A stretch of 64,000 nt of DNA from Artemisia argyi (Eukaryota; Streptophyta; Magnoliopsida; Asterales; Asteraceae). The notes under the pieces are model-generated. The model ran no database searches, had not been told where the DNA came from, and saw only the letters and a program-made list of their open reading frames with translations. Positions 21,596 through 31,947 of this stretch are shown one piece after another; the first letter of the stretch is position 1; every line of letters begins with the position of its first letter. The translations under genes and the position numbers were made by a program. Location of the stretch: contig CM060697.1 of NCBI GenBank assembly GCA_030686995.1, positions 100,844,772 to 100,908,771 of the forward strand, given 5' to 3'.

Positions 21596-23023
21596 TGTTA
21601 ATACAAATATCGCCTAAAAACGTTATTTATATTTTACGATCTTTGCTAAGTTTTGTTAATGACAAAGTATGAAGTTTAGCTATAAGAAAATCATCACTTT
21701 AAGTGTTTAAGTCTTGTTTAACTAAGGTTAACATTTCCTTTTAAACAAAACATTGTTTTTACTTCTTAAACTAAAATGAGTCTTGTCACATCATATTTAT
21801 TTCTTAATATAGTAAGGTCACATCACATTTAGGGCAAGGTTTGTCATTATGCATTTATGGAAAGAAATGTGTTTGACTAGCTTTGATGTTGCTTACAAGT
21901 TTTGTGTTTGACTTAATTTAAGTGATGTGACATTGTTTGGTTGCTAGGAGTTATGAGACAAGACCTTGTTTGGTTTGAAGAGTTATTGCAAAAACCTACT
22001 GCAGACCCGGCGGTACCCTGGGGGTACACGGGCAGAACCCATCTGAGGGTTCCGCCTGATCCGCCAAGCATGCAGTGTGGTGTGCTATAAATACCAAGCC
22101 ATAACTTGATTTTTGGCTAACCCTTTAGGACATATATTCATATATTCTCTCAACTAACTCAGTAACCCTTGACTTGTGTGATTCTCTTATGTAGCAAGGA
22201 ACTCCACAAGTTCATTCAAGAAGTTGGAAGCTTCAACTTTAAAGTTGCAAGTCTTGGTAGCTTGGTCATGTATAAGCTTTGGTAGTTTATACTTCATGTG
22301 TGTCATGTATGTAGAAGTTATAGGTTAGTATTTTAGGCCTCAAAATACGTAGTGTGTTGGGAGTTGTTGTACCCTAGTAAAAGAACTAACGGGAGTAGTT
22401 GTACCCTTGGTAAAGAACTCGACATCTAGCTTTGTGTCGGTAAAAGTGTAAGCGACGAATGGGAGTGGTTGTACCCTTGTAAAAGAACTCGACATCTAGC
22501 TTTGTGTCGGTAAAAGTATAAGCGACGTGTAAGGTTTTCTCCGCCGGTGAAAGGAGCTTGTTGATTAGTGTTTATAACTCTCGAGTTGGAAACTCGGGGC
22601 GAGGATGTAGGGCAAGGAAAAAGAGTCCTCGTAGCCGAACCACGATAAACTATCGTTTTGTGGTTTGATTGTTTCTTTCTCTATCTTTGCTTATTATATG
22701 TTGTTGTTTAGTTAGAATTGTTGATCACATATAAAGCTTTTCAAAGAACCAAAACAAGTAATGTTGTTCTTATATCTTTAAACATAAGTAAAGCTTTTCA
22801 AAGAACTAAACAAGCAAAGTTAGGATCATTACAAGTAAAGCTTTTCAAAGTATGAAACAAGTTAAGTTGGAATTGTTATTCACATGTAAAGTCTATTCAA
22901 AGAATCAAACATATTAAGTTGTGCTTATATCTTTAACCAAACGTCAAGTTCTCAAAAGTTATTTAAGCTAAATAAGAATCGAAAAAGCGGTAAACTATTC
23001 AACCCCCCTTCTAGTTTTCCACA
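21596..23023 (+). repeat. LTR B of the array
   Basis: 1,428 bp, TGTTAATAC... to ...TTTTCCACA, shared between internal 1 and internal 2. The left palindrome arm is mutated (GGCAGAACCC at 22031-22040); the right arm is at 22047-22056; TATAAATA at 22086-22093. About ten differences by eye from LTR C. Confidence 0.93.
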
Positions 23024-23091
23024 ATTGGTATCAGGAGCTACGTTACTCAAGATCTTTAAAATAGAATGTATTTTAAAACTTGGATCGATCC

Positions 23092-23412
23092 ATGGATTTT
23101 GAAAATTTCAAAGAAGGTAACCTATTCAAAACCCACCGCTATTTGAAAAAGAAAACTTCCTTGAGTGGAAAAGTAATTTTGAAAACTATGTGAAATCAAT
23201 TGATCAAGATCTTTGGCATACTAATTCTTTTGATTTCAAACCAAAGAAAACAAGTTTTAGAAAACCAAGATAACTACCTTAAACTTGATAAAAATACTAA
23301 AGCTAAAACAATGATTTATAAAGCTTTAGTACCAAATATGAAAGAATGTATATTTGTCAAATGGCAAGACAAGCATGGAGTAAAAGTACAAAACAACATC
23401 TTCTCACCTTGA
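23092..23412 (+). pseudogene. Copia gag N-terminal remnant (internal 2)
   Basis: Same frameshifted gag start as at 15521. The readable segment NFLEWKSNFENYVKSIDQDL is the Copia gag motif. There is no capsid core or zinc knuckle. Confidence 0.7.
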
Positions 23413-24403
23413 GTTAAACATTGAATCAAGCAAAATTGACATTAGCTATAAAACTTGATTTAGAGGTCATAGTTGTGTCTAAACAAATTCAACAAAAACA
23501 ATTTTTCTGAATTTAGAATAAAACAACTAATGAAACGAAATTGATATTTCAAAGTAATCAAGTGAGTATAGTGTCAATTTTTGAAAGATCTTTTGATAAT
23601 AAAAGCAAGCCACAAAAGCAAGAGATTTTAACTTAAAGACATTCCTAGTTGCTCTCTTGTTCTCAATGGTTAAGTTATTGATGACTTATCGAGAATGAGA
23701 TTAGTAAATCCGTAGGTAAAACTAAATGTAGAGAAATGTTTGGAAGACTACTTGTTCTCATAACAATTAGATCCAACATTATGTTTAGTTTTTGTCTATG
23801 TGCTCGTGTTAAAGAAGATCCTAAAACAACTCTTTAGTTGAGCCTATTTGGATACATCATTAAGTAATACACAACTTAAATTATGGTCTCCCAAAAGAAC
23901 GGGAATAGAAACCATAGTGTTTGACAAATGGAATTATGTCGGTAATAAGTTGATAAGAAAAGCTCAAGTGGTACTTGTACTTTTATGCTTACTTACCCAA
24001 TGATTCTCCAAAACGCGTATGACTCTCAAATTAGTATCGAATGGAGAAGCACATCAACAAGCTCCGCTTGAACAAGCAAACTCGCATCAACAACGGAATT
24101 CATCTTATCAACATTGCTATACCTTCAACAAAGGAAGCATCGACTTCAGCGACAATTCAATCCATTATGTTCTTAATTGACATATTGTGATCCATCATCG
24201 CCTTGGTAAGATTGTTCATTGAGGAACGTCTTAACTAAGAAAGTCTTCTACGTTAACTATTTCATCATCGCGTTATCAAAATCTCTTGAATGAAAAGCAT
24301 TCATCATCCCTAGGCTTAGTCAAGGACTCATAAGACCTAAAACCTTAGTTTTGAACATTAGGATAAAACCACAAAAATCATGACAATTCCTTTTGAGGTT
24401 TCC
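23413..24403 (+). other. Non-coding stretch replacing gag-pol (internal 2)
   Basis: Near-identical to 15842-16832. No coding trace seen. Confidence 0.55.
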
Positions 24404-24471
24404 CTGCAGAACCCATGGTACCTTCAGACCATACGGGCGGAACCCATTTTTTGGTTCCGCCTGGTCCGCCA
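24404..24471 (+). promoter_or_regulatory. GC-rich palindromic module upstream of ORF1 (internal 2)
   Basis: CTGCAG with hairpin arms GGCGGAACC (24436-24444) and GGTTCCGCC (24453-24461). One CpG of the internal 1 copy (CACGG) is CATGG here. Confidence 0.7.
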
Positions 24472-24620
24472 AACCTCATAATGTTTAAACTTTTTATTTC
24501 AAAGCCAAACACCCTATTAAGTCTTAACAAAAACTAACAAACAGCATCACCCTCTCTAAAACACATATCCTTACGAATTTTAGGGCTTGTAATCCAATCT
24601 CTTCCAATCCAACTAACTTT

Positions 24621-25140
24621 GTAAGTATTCTAATCACAATTACATTTTTAATTTAATCATAACATTTTTGCTTACAATCATTAACTAGAATCTTAGGGCT
24701 TTTGCATAAAACTTCATGATTCATGAAAAACTTGGTGGGTAGTCAATTATGTATCTCATTAGTTAAGAAATGTATCTTTTAATTGTTACTTTGATTTACC
24801 AAACACACCAAGAGCATTATTTTTCTAATTGCAACATGATTTATCACCACATTGTTAAAACAAATGAAAAACATCATTTAAACATCACTTGTATACTATC
24901 TCTTGAATGCTAAAGGGGATACATAACTAATATGTATTTTTGGGTACATTCAATCGAAGACACATTCAATTAGGAGAGTGTTGGTTATCTTTTGTTTTTA
25001 CAACAAAATTTGTATAACAAAACGATTTGGGAATCAAAATGAGTCAAGATAACCATGTCTTCACATTGTCTTGCATATAAGAATATATTAGAACATCCTC
25101 GTTGTTAAAAGTCATTAACATACAATTTTATGTTTTCTAG
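24621..25140 (+). other. Predicted 5'-leader intron of ORF1 (internal 2)
   Basis: Same donor (TTT|GTAAGTATT) and acceptor (GTTTTCTAG|GAATC) as the other copies. The ATG follows at 25149. Confidence 0.5.
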
Positions 25141-25148
25141 GAATCAAC

Positions 25149-26258
25149 ATGCCTCCCGCAAACAAATCCGATCACAAAGAAACCCTTAAGTACATGCCCA
25201 AACACCATATGACCAAAGGTCTCAACCCGGTTCAAGAAGAAACCTTTAAGGCAGTAGAAAAACGCTATGTTTACGAAGGTAGAACCATTGATCCATCCTT
25301 TCTAGAAGGAACATCTATTCGCCAAAACTTTGCCGCAATTCAATTTGATTGTCTCCTTGATATAGATGAGCCCATTTGTCCTAGGTTCATCTTGGAATTT
25401 TATGCAACCGTAAACCTTTCCTCATGTGCCAGTGGTAGGATCTCATTAAACTTTACAACCAATCAAATATCACATGATATAGATTTAAAAGACTTAGCTA
25501 TAATTCTTGGTGTACCAAATGAGGGAACTTGCCTCTACACGGATAAGTGGCCCATTTCAAGTCTTGATACTATTGATCGGTTTTATCCATACGATACACC
25601 TCTTGCTAGTAAGGAAACTATTAAGGAACACCTCTTTGTTAGAACCTCTACCACTAGGGTGAACCGTTCGGGGAATACTATAGATAAGGATCCTTTTGGT
25701 ATGGAGCTCAATGAGCTTAAACCGCAATTTAAGAAATGGGAAGAAATTCTTAGGGCTAACGTCATAAGTACCATAGGAAATAGAGATCACATCAACACAT
25801 GTCTTTGCTATATGCTCTATAGCATTTCAACCGGTCAACCCTTCAACTTAGCCTACTACCTAGCCAAAAGGATGGTCGACATATCCTTAGTTGGAACAAC
25901 CGCTCTTCCCTATGGTATGCTTCTTACTCGCCTCTTTAGAGGAATCTCACCCATTTCTCCTAACGAAGATGGAATACGCCTTGACTATTTTCTAGTTCCT
26001 CACACCTTCGTTCCCCTAAGTGATAAACGAGTTTTCAAAAATAAGGGCAAACGTACTCGATCACCTACTCCATCTTCATCATCATCCGGCATGAGTGACG
26101 ATGATAAACTACCAAACTCTAAGTTACCTCCTTTAGAATACCTTCATGCTCTCCCAACCATTGACAATGCTTCCGAAGAATTCAAGCAAACGAAAGGAAT
26201 GTTCAAGTGTTTTGGAAGGTACCTAAACAAGCTCAAGAAGAAGATAGACCGGTTGTGA
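25149..26258 (+). CDS. ORF1, conserved 369-aa retroelement-borne protein (internal 2)
   Basis: Intact 369 codons, second full copy. It differs from the copy at 17578 at four residues that I can see: L36V, G95S, A243V and F270S. All other blocks (CPRFILEFYATV, DLKDLAIILGVP, NRDHINTCLCYMLYS, ALPYGMLLTRLFR, the Ser-rich linker and the KKKIDRL end) are unchanged. It has the same leader, splice sites and upstream module. Function unknown; see the copy at 17578 for what it may resemble. Confidence 0.75.
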   Translation: MPPANKSDHKETLKYMPKHHMTKGLNPVQEETFKAVEKRYVYEGRTIDPSFLEGTSIRQNFAAIQFDCLLDIDEPICPRFILEFYATVNLSSCASGRISLNFTTNQISHDIDLKDLAIILGVPNEGTCLYTDKWPISSLDTIDRFYPYDTPLASKETIKEHLFVRTSTTRVNRSGNTIDKDPFGMELNELKPQFKKWEEILRANVISTIGNRDHINTCLCYMLYSISTGQPFNLAYYLAKRMVDISLVGTTALPYGMLLTRLFRGISPISPNEDGIRLDYFLVPHTFVPLSDKRVFKNKGKRTRSPTPSSSSSGMSDDDKLPNSKLPPLEYLHALPTIDNASEEFKQTKGMFKCFGRYLNKLKKKIDRL

Positions 26259-26618
26259 GAATATTAAGGAGTGTTTGGCTTATGAGTGCTTTAGAAGCAT
26301 CTTTGTGTTAAAACTATGTGAATTATGTGTTTTTCACTTTCATGGTTTATTATGTTTGTTGGATTATGTTTGTATGAAATTTTATGCATAATGACAAACT
26401 TTAAGGTGTTTGTCATTGTTTCTATGCTTATGGGAATTCTTACTAAGTATAGTGTAATCCTCGACCTCAAGGTCAAAGTCCCATGATTGGTATGTTTAGG
26501 TGTCTAATTTTTGCATTGCCTAACCAGAAATGAAGTATCTCTTTGAGTTTAGGAGTTTTCGAAAATTTTGAAAATCGTCTCGCGGGTCAAAAATAGCGGA
26601 ATGCCTAATTTTTTACCC

Positions 26619-26766
26619 CTGGCGGATCTGGCGGTACCCAAAATTGGGGTCCGCCAGTGTGTTTTCTGGGAATTCCAGAAATGGCCCAACGGACCAGGCG
26701 GTACCCTCAAATGGGTTCCGCCAGTGTCTTCTGAGGGATCCGCCAGTCACCTGCAGAAAATTTTTG
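26619..26766 (-). promoter_or_regulatory. Double GC-rich palindromic block, ORF1-ORF2 spacer (internal 2)
   Basis: Same two hairpins as at 19048-19195, shifted by 7,571 bases, with CTGCAG at the right end (26761-26766). Confidence 0.65.
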
Positions 26767-27148
26767 CTATTTTTTATAAAGTTCATAACTTGTAAAGTGT
26801 CAAATTATTATCCTAAGTGAGAAACATCTTTCATTTACAACAACAACCATATTGGAACAAACCTCACTCACTAAAACAATTAGTAAGACACTTCCAGCCA
26901 AAATTCAAATTCAAAACATAACTAACCAAAGGAACCCTTTTAAAGGATCCTTCAAACCTTTGATACATTTTCTACCAAACCACTTCCCATGATCACAAAG
27001 CATTGAGTGCTTAGGTTGGTCTTTCACTCCATCCTATTCATTGGATTTACCTCAAATGATGTGACATGGTCATGAAAATCATTTGACACCTCAATCTTAG
27101 AATAGTAAAACATCAAATCCAAACACTATTTCAACACTTTTCTTATCC

Positions 27149-27155
27149 TATAAAA
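27149..27155 (+). promoter_or_regulatory. TATA box upstream of ORF2 (internal 2)
   Basis: CCTATAAAAT, 87 bases before the ATG at 27236. Confidence 0.5.
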
Positions 27156-27235
27156 TTGAAAGCTTCACAACAATTCAAATCACACCATCACCATCAAGAC
27201 TTCTCCCCTCAAACATCAAAACCAAAACCTTTGAA

Positions 27236-28180
27236 ATGACCAAATCCAACACCTCATCCGAGTCATCAAAATCATGTGCTAAAACCACTAGGATTAGTGT
27301 GAAACCTTGTTGCTTCAACAAAACCACCAAGTCAAGCTCATCATCATCAAGTGATGCTTCACTCAACATCTCCTCACCTATCCAAGATTTCCTTAATATC
27401 ACTACCTCAACACAATCCCAAACACATTGTAATACCAATGAAATTACCCTTCAAGAATTGCTTAATCTTGAAACTCCATCATCTCAATCACCAACACCTA
27501 CACCAATGGAACTTTTCCATACACCTCCAACATCACCACTACCCTATTTGGAAACCTTAGAAGACTTATCACCCAAATCATCTAGTCAACCATCTTTGTC
27601 ACTTTTTGACACCATTGCACAAATGGAAACCCAACAACAACCTAGTGAGCAACTAGATGATGAACCCCATCAACCATCATTAGTAGAACGGTTGGCTTAC
27701 CGTTATGCTAGACCATCCATTTTTCCAAATGATCAAGGTCATACCCACTCACAATCATTTGTGTTTCACCCAATTTACAAAGACCTTCATGGAAATCCTA
27801 TCGGCGAGCCAAGTTTCCGCCATTTTGTTCAAAACCAACAACCACCACAACAACAACAAACATCACCACAAGAACCGTCACAACATCTTGAGTCTCTACT
27901 TTCTTCTTATAAGAAAATAGAAGCATCCATGTGGGAAAAACCTCCAAACCTTCATAATGAGATTGACACTCATTTAAACCACCTTCATGCCTTCAAACGT
28001 ATGGTTGACTCTCAAATCAACCATATCATGGTTTTACAAACAACACTTCAATCAACAAATGAAGGAAGCAAAAACACTACTCAATCTTCCACCTTTGCTT
28101 CTTCAAGTTCAAACCATCTACCACCAACATATCAAACCACCCTTCCAGCAAATTTTCCCCGCCATGATTGCAATCATTGA
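27236..28180 (+). pseudogene. ORF2 truncated by an earlier nonsense change (internal 2)
   Basis: 314 codons. A Cys codon of the HDCNHC cluster (TGC) has become TGA at 28178-28180, so both the Cys/His cluster and the C-terminal helix are lost. The TAA of the internal 1 copy is also present downstream, which shows that the TAA came first and the TGA later. Otherwise nearly identical to the copy at 19665. Confidence 0.65.
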
Positions 28181-29166
28181 GAAAGAACCGCTCACATTAG
28201 TGAAGGGTGTCGAAGGTAAATTCGTGAGCTATCCGAAGAAATGAGGTTTATACTAAACCACATTTTGGATCTTCTACAATCCTCGTCTCACACACCACAA
28301 CCATAGAGTCTTCAAAATGAAACAAAACCGTTTCTTTTGGAAAATGTTTCCCATCTAAACCAACAAACCAAAACCATGTCATCCTTTCCACCTTCAAAAT
28401 AAAGCCTGCTACAACCACAACCCACATTTTCACCCTTAAACAACCTTAGCCTTGTTTTTGGAAAATGTTTCTCACAAAGGAAAATAATGATTTCCTTGTA
28501 GCTTTTTATGGTCGTAGCTTATTTGTAGCTTTTTCTTTATTTCTAGAGGTAGGATAGTGTAACCAAAATTTCTTGTCTTTGACTTTTTAAGAAGTCTAAA
28601 TTTTACATGAAATGAAGTTCATTACACTACAAGGTTTTCTTTGTTTGTTGACCATTTAGGTATGATGTGTGAACTATACTTTGATATGGTACCATACATT
28701 AATCTTGTGCTTTACAAACTAACCTCTCTTTTTGTAGGTTCATTATCCATGTTTTCCTTCCTTGATACTCCATTTAGGGGAGTAATATTCAAGGGGGAGC
28801 ATGAGTGTTGTACTATTTCACTTCACAACTCTTAGTTGTGTTTTAAATATGAAATTCTTTCATGACTTATCTTGTGCAACAACTAACCTTTTTCTTGTAG
28901 GTTCAAAATCCATGTCTCCTCTCTTGGCACTCCATTTAGGGGGAGTATCGTCCAAGGGGGAGCTAGTGGTTACTTCCGCTTCGCTACTCTTCTTTTTGTT
29001 TCGACAAAAAGGGGGAGAATTTAGATATAAACTTGTTTCAAAATTTTCTTTTCATCATCTTAGCAAAAACAAGTTTTTATACCTAACTTTATAAGACTTA
29101 ACACTAAAACTAGTGACTTACTTATAAATAAAGTTTATGTTTTGTCATCAACAAAAAGGGGGAGAT

Positions 29167-30594
29167 TGTTAATACAAATATCGCCTAAAAACGTTATTTA
29201 TATTTTACGATCTTTGCTAAGTTTTGTTAATGACAAAGTATGAAGTTTAGCTATAAGAAAATCATCACTTTAAGTGTTTAAGTCTTGTTTAACTAAGGTT
29301 AACATTTCCTTTTAAACAAAACATTGTTTTTACTTCTTAAACTAAAATGAGTCTTGTCACATCATATTTATTTCTTAATATAGTAAGGTCACATCACATT
29401 TAGGGCAAGGTTTGTCATTATGCATTTATGGAAAGAAATGTGTTTGACTAGCTTTGATGTTGCTTACAAGTTTTGTGTTTGACTTGATTTGAGTGATGTG
29501 ACATTGTTTGGTTGCTAGGAGTTATGAGACAAGACCTTGTTTGGTTTGAAGAGTTATTGCAAAAACCTACTGCAGACCCGGCGGTACCCTGGGGGTACAC
29601 GGGCGGAACCCATCTGAGGGTTCCGCCTGATCCGCCAAGCATGCAGTGTGGTGTGCTATAAATACCAAGCCATAACTTGATTTTTGGCTAACCCTTTAGA
29701 ACATATATTCATATATTCTCTCAACTAACTCAGTAACCCTTGACTTGTGTGATTCTCTTATGTAGCAAGGAACTCCACAAGTTCATTCAAGAAGTTGCAA
29801 GCTTCAACTTTAAAGTTGCAAGTCTTGGTAGCTTGGTCATGTATAAGCTTTGGTAGTTTATACTTCATGTGTGTCATGTATGTAGAAGTTATAGGTTAGT
29901 ATTTTAGGCCTCAAAATACGTAGTGTGTTGGGAGTTGTTGTACCCTAGTAAAAGAACTAACGGGAGTAGTTGTACCCTTGGTAAAGAACTCGACATCTAG
30001 CTTTGTGTCGGTAAAAGTGTAAGCGACGAATGGGAGTGGTTGTACCCTTGTAAAAGAACTCGACATCTAGCTTTGTGTCGGTAAAAGTATAAGCGACGTG
30101 TAAGGTTTTCTCCGCCGGTGAAAGGAGCTTGTTGATTAGTGTTTATAACTCTCGAGTTGGAAACTCGGGGCGTGGATGTAGGGCAAGGAAAAAGAGTCCT
30201 TGTAGCCGAACCACGATAAACTATCGTGTTGTGGTTTGATTGTTTCTTTCTCTATCTTTGCTTATTATATGTTGTTGTTTAGTTAGAATTGTTGATCACA
30301 TATAAAGCTTTTCAAAGAACCAAAACAAGTAATGTTGTTCTTATATCTTTAAACATAAGTAAAGTTTTTCAAAGAACTAAACAAACAAAGTTAGGATCAT
30401 TACAAGTAAAGCTTTTCAAAGTATGAAACAAGTTAAGTTGGAATTGTTATTCACATGTAAAGTCTATTCAAAGAATCAAACATATTAAGTTGTGCTTATA
30501 TCTTTAACCAAACGTCAAGTTCTCAAAGGTTATTTAAGCTAAATAAGAATCGAAAAAGCGGTAAACTATTCAACCCCCCTTCTAGTTTTCCACA
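29167..30594 (+). repeat. LTR C, right end of the array
   Basis: 1,428 bp. Palindrome arms at 29602-29611 and 29618-29627, TATAAATA at 29657-29664. It ends TTTTCCACA and is followed by AAAGGTGTG, not a primer site, so this is the terminal 3' LTR. AAAGG (30595-30599) would be the right target duplication; the left copy is outside the window. Confidence 0.93.
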
Positions 30595-31144
30595 AAAGGT
30601 GTGATAGTCCAAAAAGTCCAACTATGATGAAAAGTCCTTTGGTGCATGTTCCTAAGGCTAAACGATGTGTAGCTAGGAAACTCACGGGAAAGGGGTTTTC
30701 ACTAGCAGGAATCAAGGAAACACTTCACCCGACCTTAAAGGAAAAGTTATATTTTTCCCTAACGGCACTTTACTTCCGCAAAAAATTATAAGTACCAAGA
30801 AAGAGAATAATATAATATTTATTTGTGTGTATATATGTGTGGGTATGCGAGTTTTGAGATATTTTTAAATGATAAAAAGTATGAAAAGTTCTAGTGGAAG
30901 AGAGAGAGAGAGTGCTACAAAGGTTGAGGGATATGATGGAAGTGTCAATTGATGATGTAGAGTTGATGTGGTGAGGGAAAACTCAAAACCACACATTCCA
31001 CACTCAGAAAATTGGTGAATTTATAAGGATTTAGGGTGTAGGACACGAGAAAACCCACGGGACTACCTATTGCTTTCCCTTCGGGGGGACCACACCCATC
31101 ATTTGGCAGAAACCCAAAAAAGCATTCATACAGGACTTGGGCCT

Positions 31145-31185
<41 letters not shown>

Positions 31186-31440
31186 CATGAGGAGAGCCAG
31201 TTTATATTATTGGTTGTTGTGGGTGGTTATGTGTGTATTGGGTATTTTTAAATGATAAAAAAAAATAGAAAGTGTGCTGCAATTGTTGAAGGAAAGTTGA
31301 GGAAAAATATAAAAGAGTGCATTTTGATGATGTTGAGGTGCTGTGATGAGGGAAAATTCCCTCAACCACACGTGATTGAAGGAAAAAAGGGATAGTATAA
31401 TGGAGGCTTATCACTCTATTGTCACACAAACTCATTCTAG
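30595..31440. repeat. Intergenic DNA with a diverged direct repeat and a 39-A tract
   Basis: Two related segments, about 30,835-31,000 and 31,212-31,380, share blocks such as TATTTTTAAATGATAAAAA, TTGATGATGT and GATGAGGGAAAA, suggesting an old dispersed repeat. Between them is an uninterrupted run of 39 A (31146-31184). A short AG microsatellite is at 30898. No gene. Confidence 0.5.
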
Positions 31441-31575
31441 TATCACAAAAGACACTGAAATTCCATATACCTAAACGAGCACTTCCTATTCACGAACCCC
31501 AACCCATAACCACCAATACCTCACATTCTTGTTATCAACAAAATAATCAAAACGCTTTCTATTCTACTTATTCTC

Positions 31576-31947
31576 ATGGCCAAAAACCCAAGAAATCTCA
31601 AATCTTTAGATTGCCATCCAATTTGCAACATATCTAAAAATTTTGCTAAAATTCTTTTAGAGAGAAAATTAAATTTAAAGAAGAAAGAAAAAAGATCGCC
31701 AAAGGTTTCATCCCGTTCAAAAAATATACCGCATTGTAAATCAAAGAAATTTATTAGCGAAGATGAATATTACCATTGTATGACAACCTACTCCTCACTC
31801 GAAGATATGTCTAAAGATGAAGATGACGAAACTTTATATCAACAGCTTACTTCCTTAGGTGTCTCTTTAGTAATTACTCTAGAAAAAAATCGTGCTCGTT
31901 CGGAGAGAGATACATTCAGTGACTTCTTATCCGAGCTGAAGCAATAG
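31576..31947 (+). CDS. Small hypothetical ORF, 123 aa
   Basis: Open frame from ATG to TAG. The first half is very basic (a Lys/Arg-rich patch around residues 30-50), the second acidic (SEDEYYHCMTTYSSLEDMSK, DEDDE), ending in a hydrophobic segment LGVSLVITL and ERDTFSDFLSELKQ. I do not recognise a family. The uneven charge and moderate length could reflect a real small gene, an exon, or chance. No clear splice partners were seen and upstream DNA is repeat-like. Confidence 0.3.
   Translation: MAKNPRNLKSLDCHPICNISKNFAKILLERKLNLKKKEKRSPKVSSRSKNIPHCKSKKFISEDEYYHCMTTYSSLEDMSKDEDDETLYQQLTSLGVSLVITLEKNRARSERDTFSDFLSELKQ

Larger units (their letters stand above)
23024..29166 (+). mobile_element. Array internal region 2 (6,143 bp)
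   Basis: Second full internal region with the same order of parts as internal 1, exactly 7,571 bases downstream. It starts with ATTGGTATCAGGAGC (primer site) and ends with AAAAAGGGGGAGAT before LTR C. Serial polypurine motifs lie near 28779, 28940, 28958, 29010 and 29157. Confidence 0.9.

Noticed and set aside
11480..28433. Antisense and alternate-frame ORFs over ORF1 and ORF2
   Set aside because: They mirror the codon pattern of the true frames (Ser/Pro runs read as His/Asn or Val/Leu) and appear only where the real ORFs lie.
3687..30594. Satellite DNA or CRISPR-like array
   Set aside because: The 7.6-kb period is explained by LTR-internal units with primer sites and polypurine tracts; there are no short repeats with unique spacers.
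31146..31184. Poly-A tail of a processed retrogene
   Set aside because: No coding sequence precedes it and no target duplication was seen; a homopolymer expansion is as likely.
31070..31255. Open frame with a poly-Lys stretch
   Set aside because: It is created by the 39-A homopolymer; nothing else in it looks like protein.
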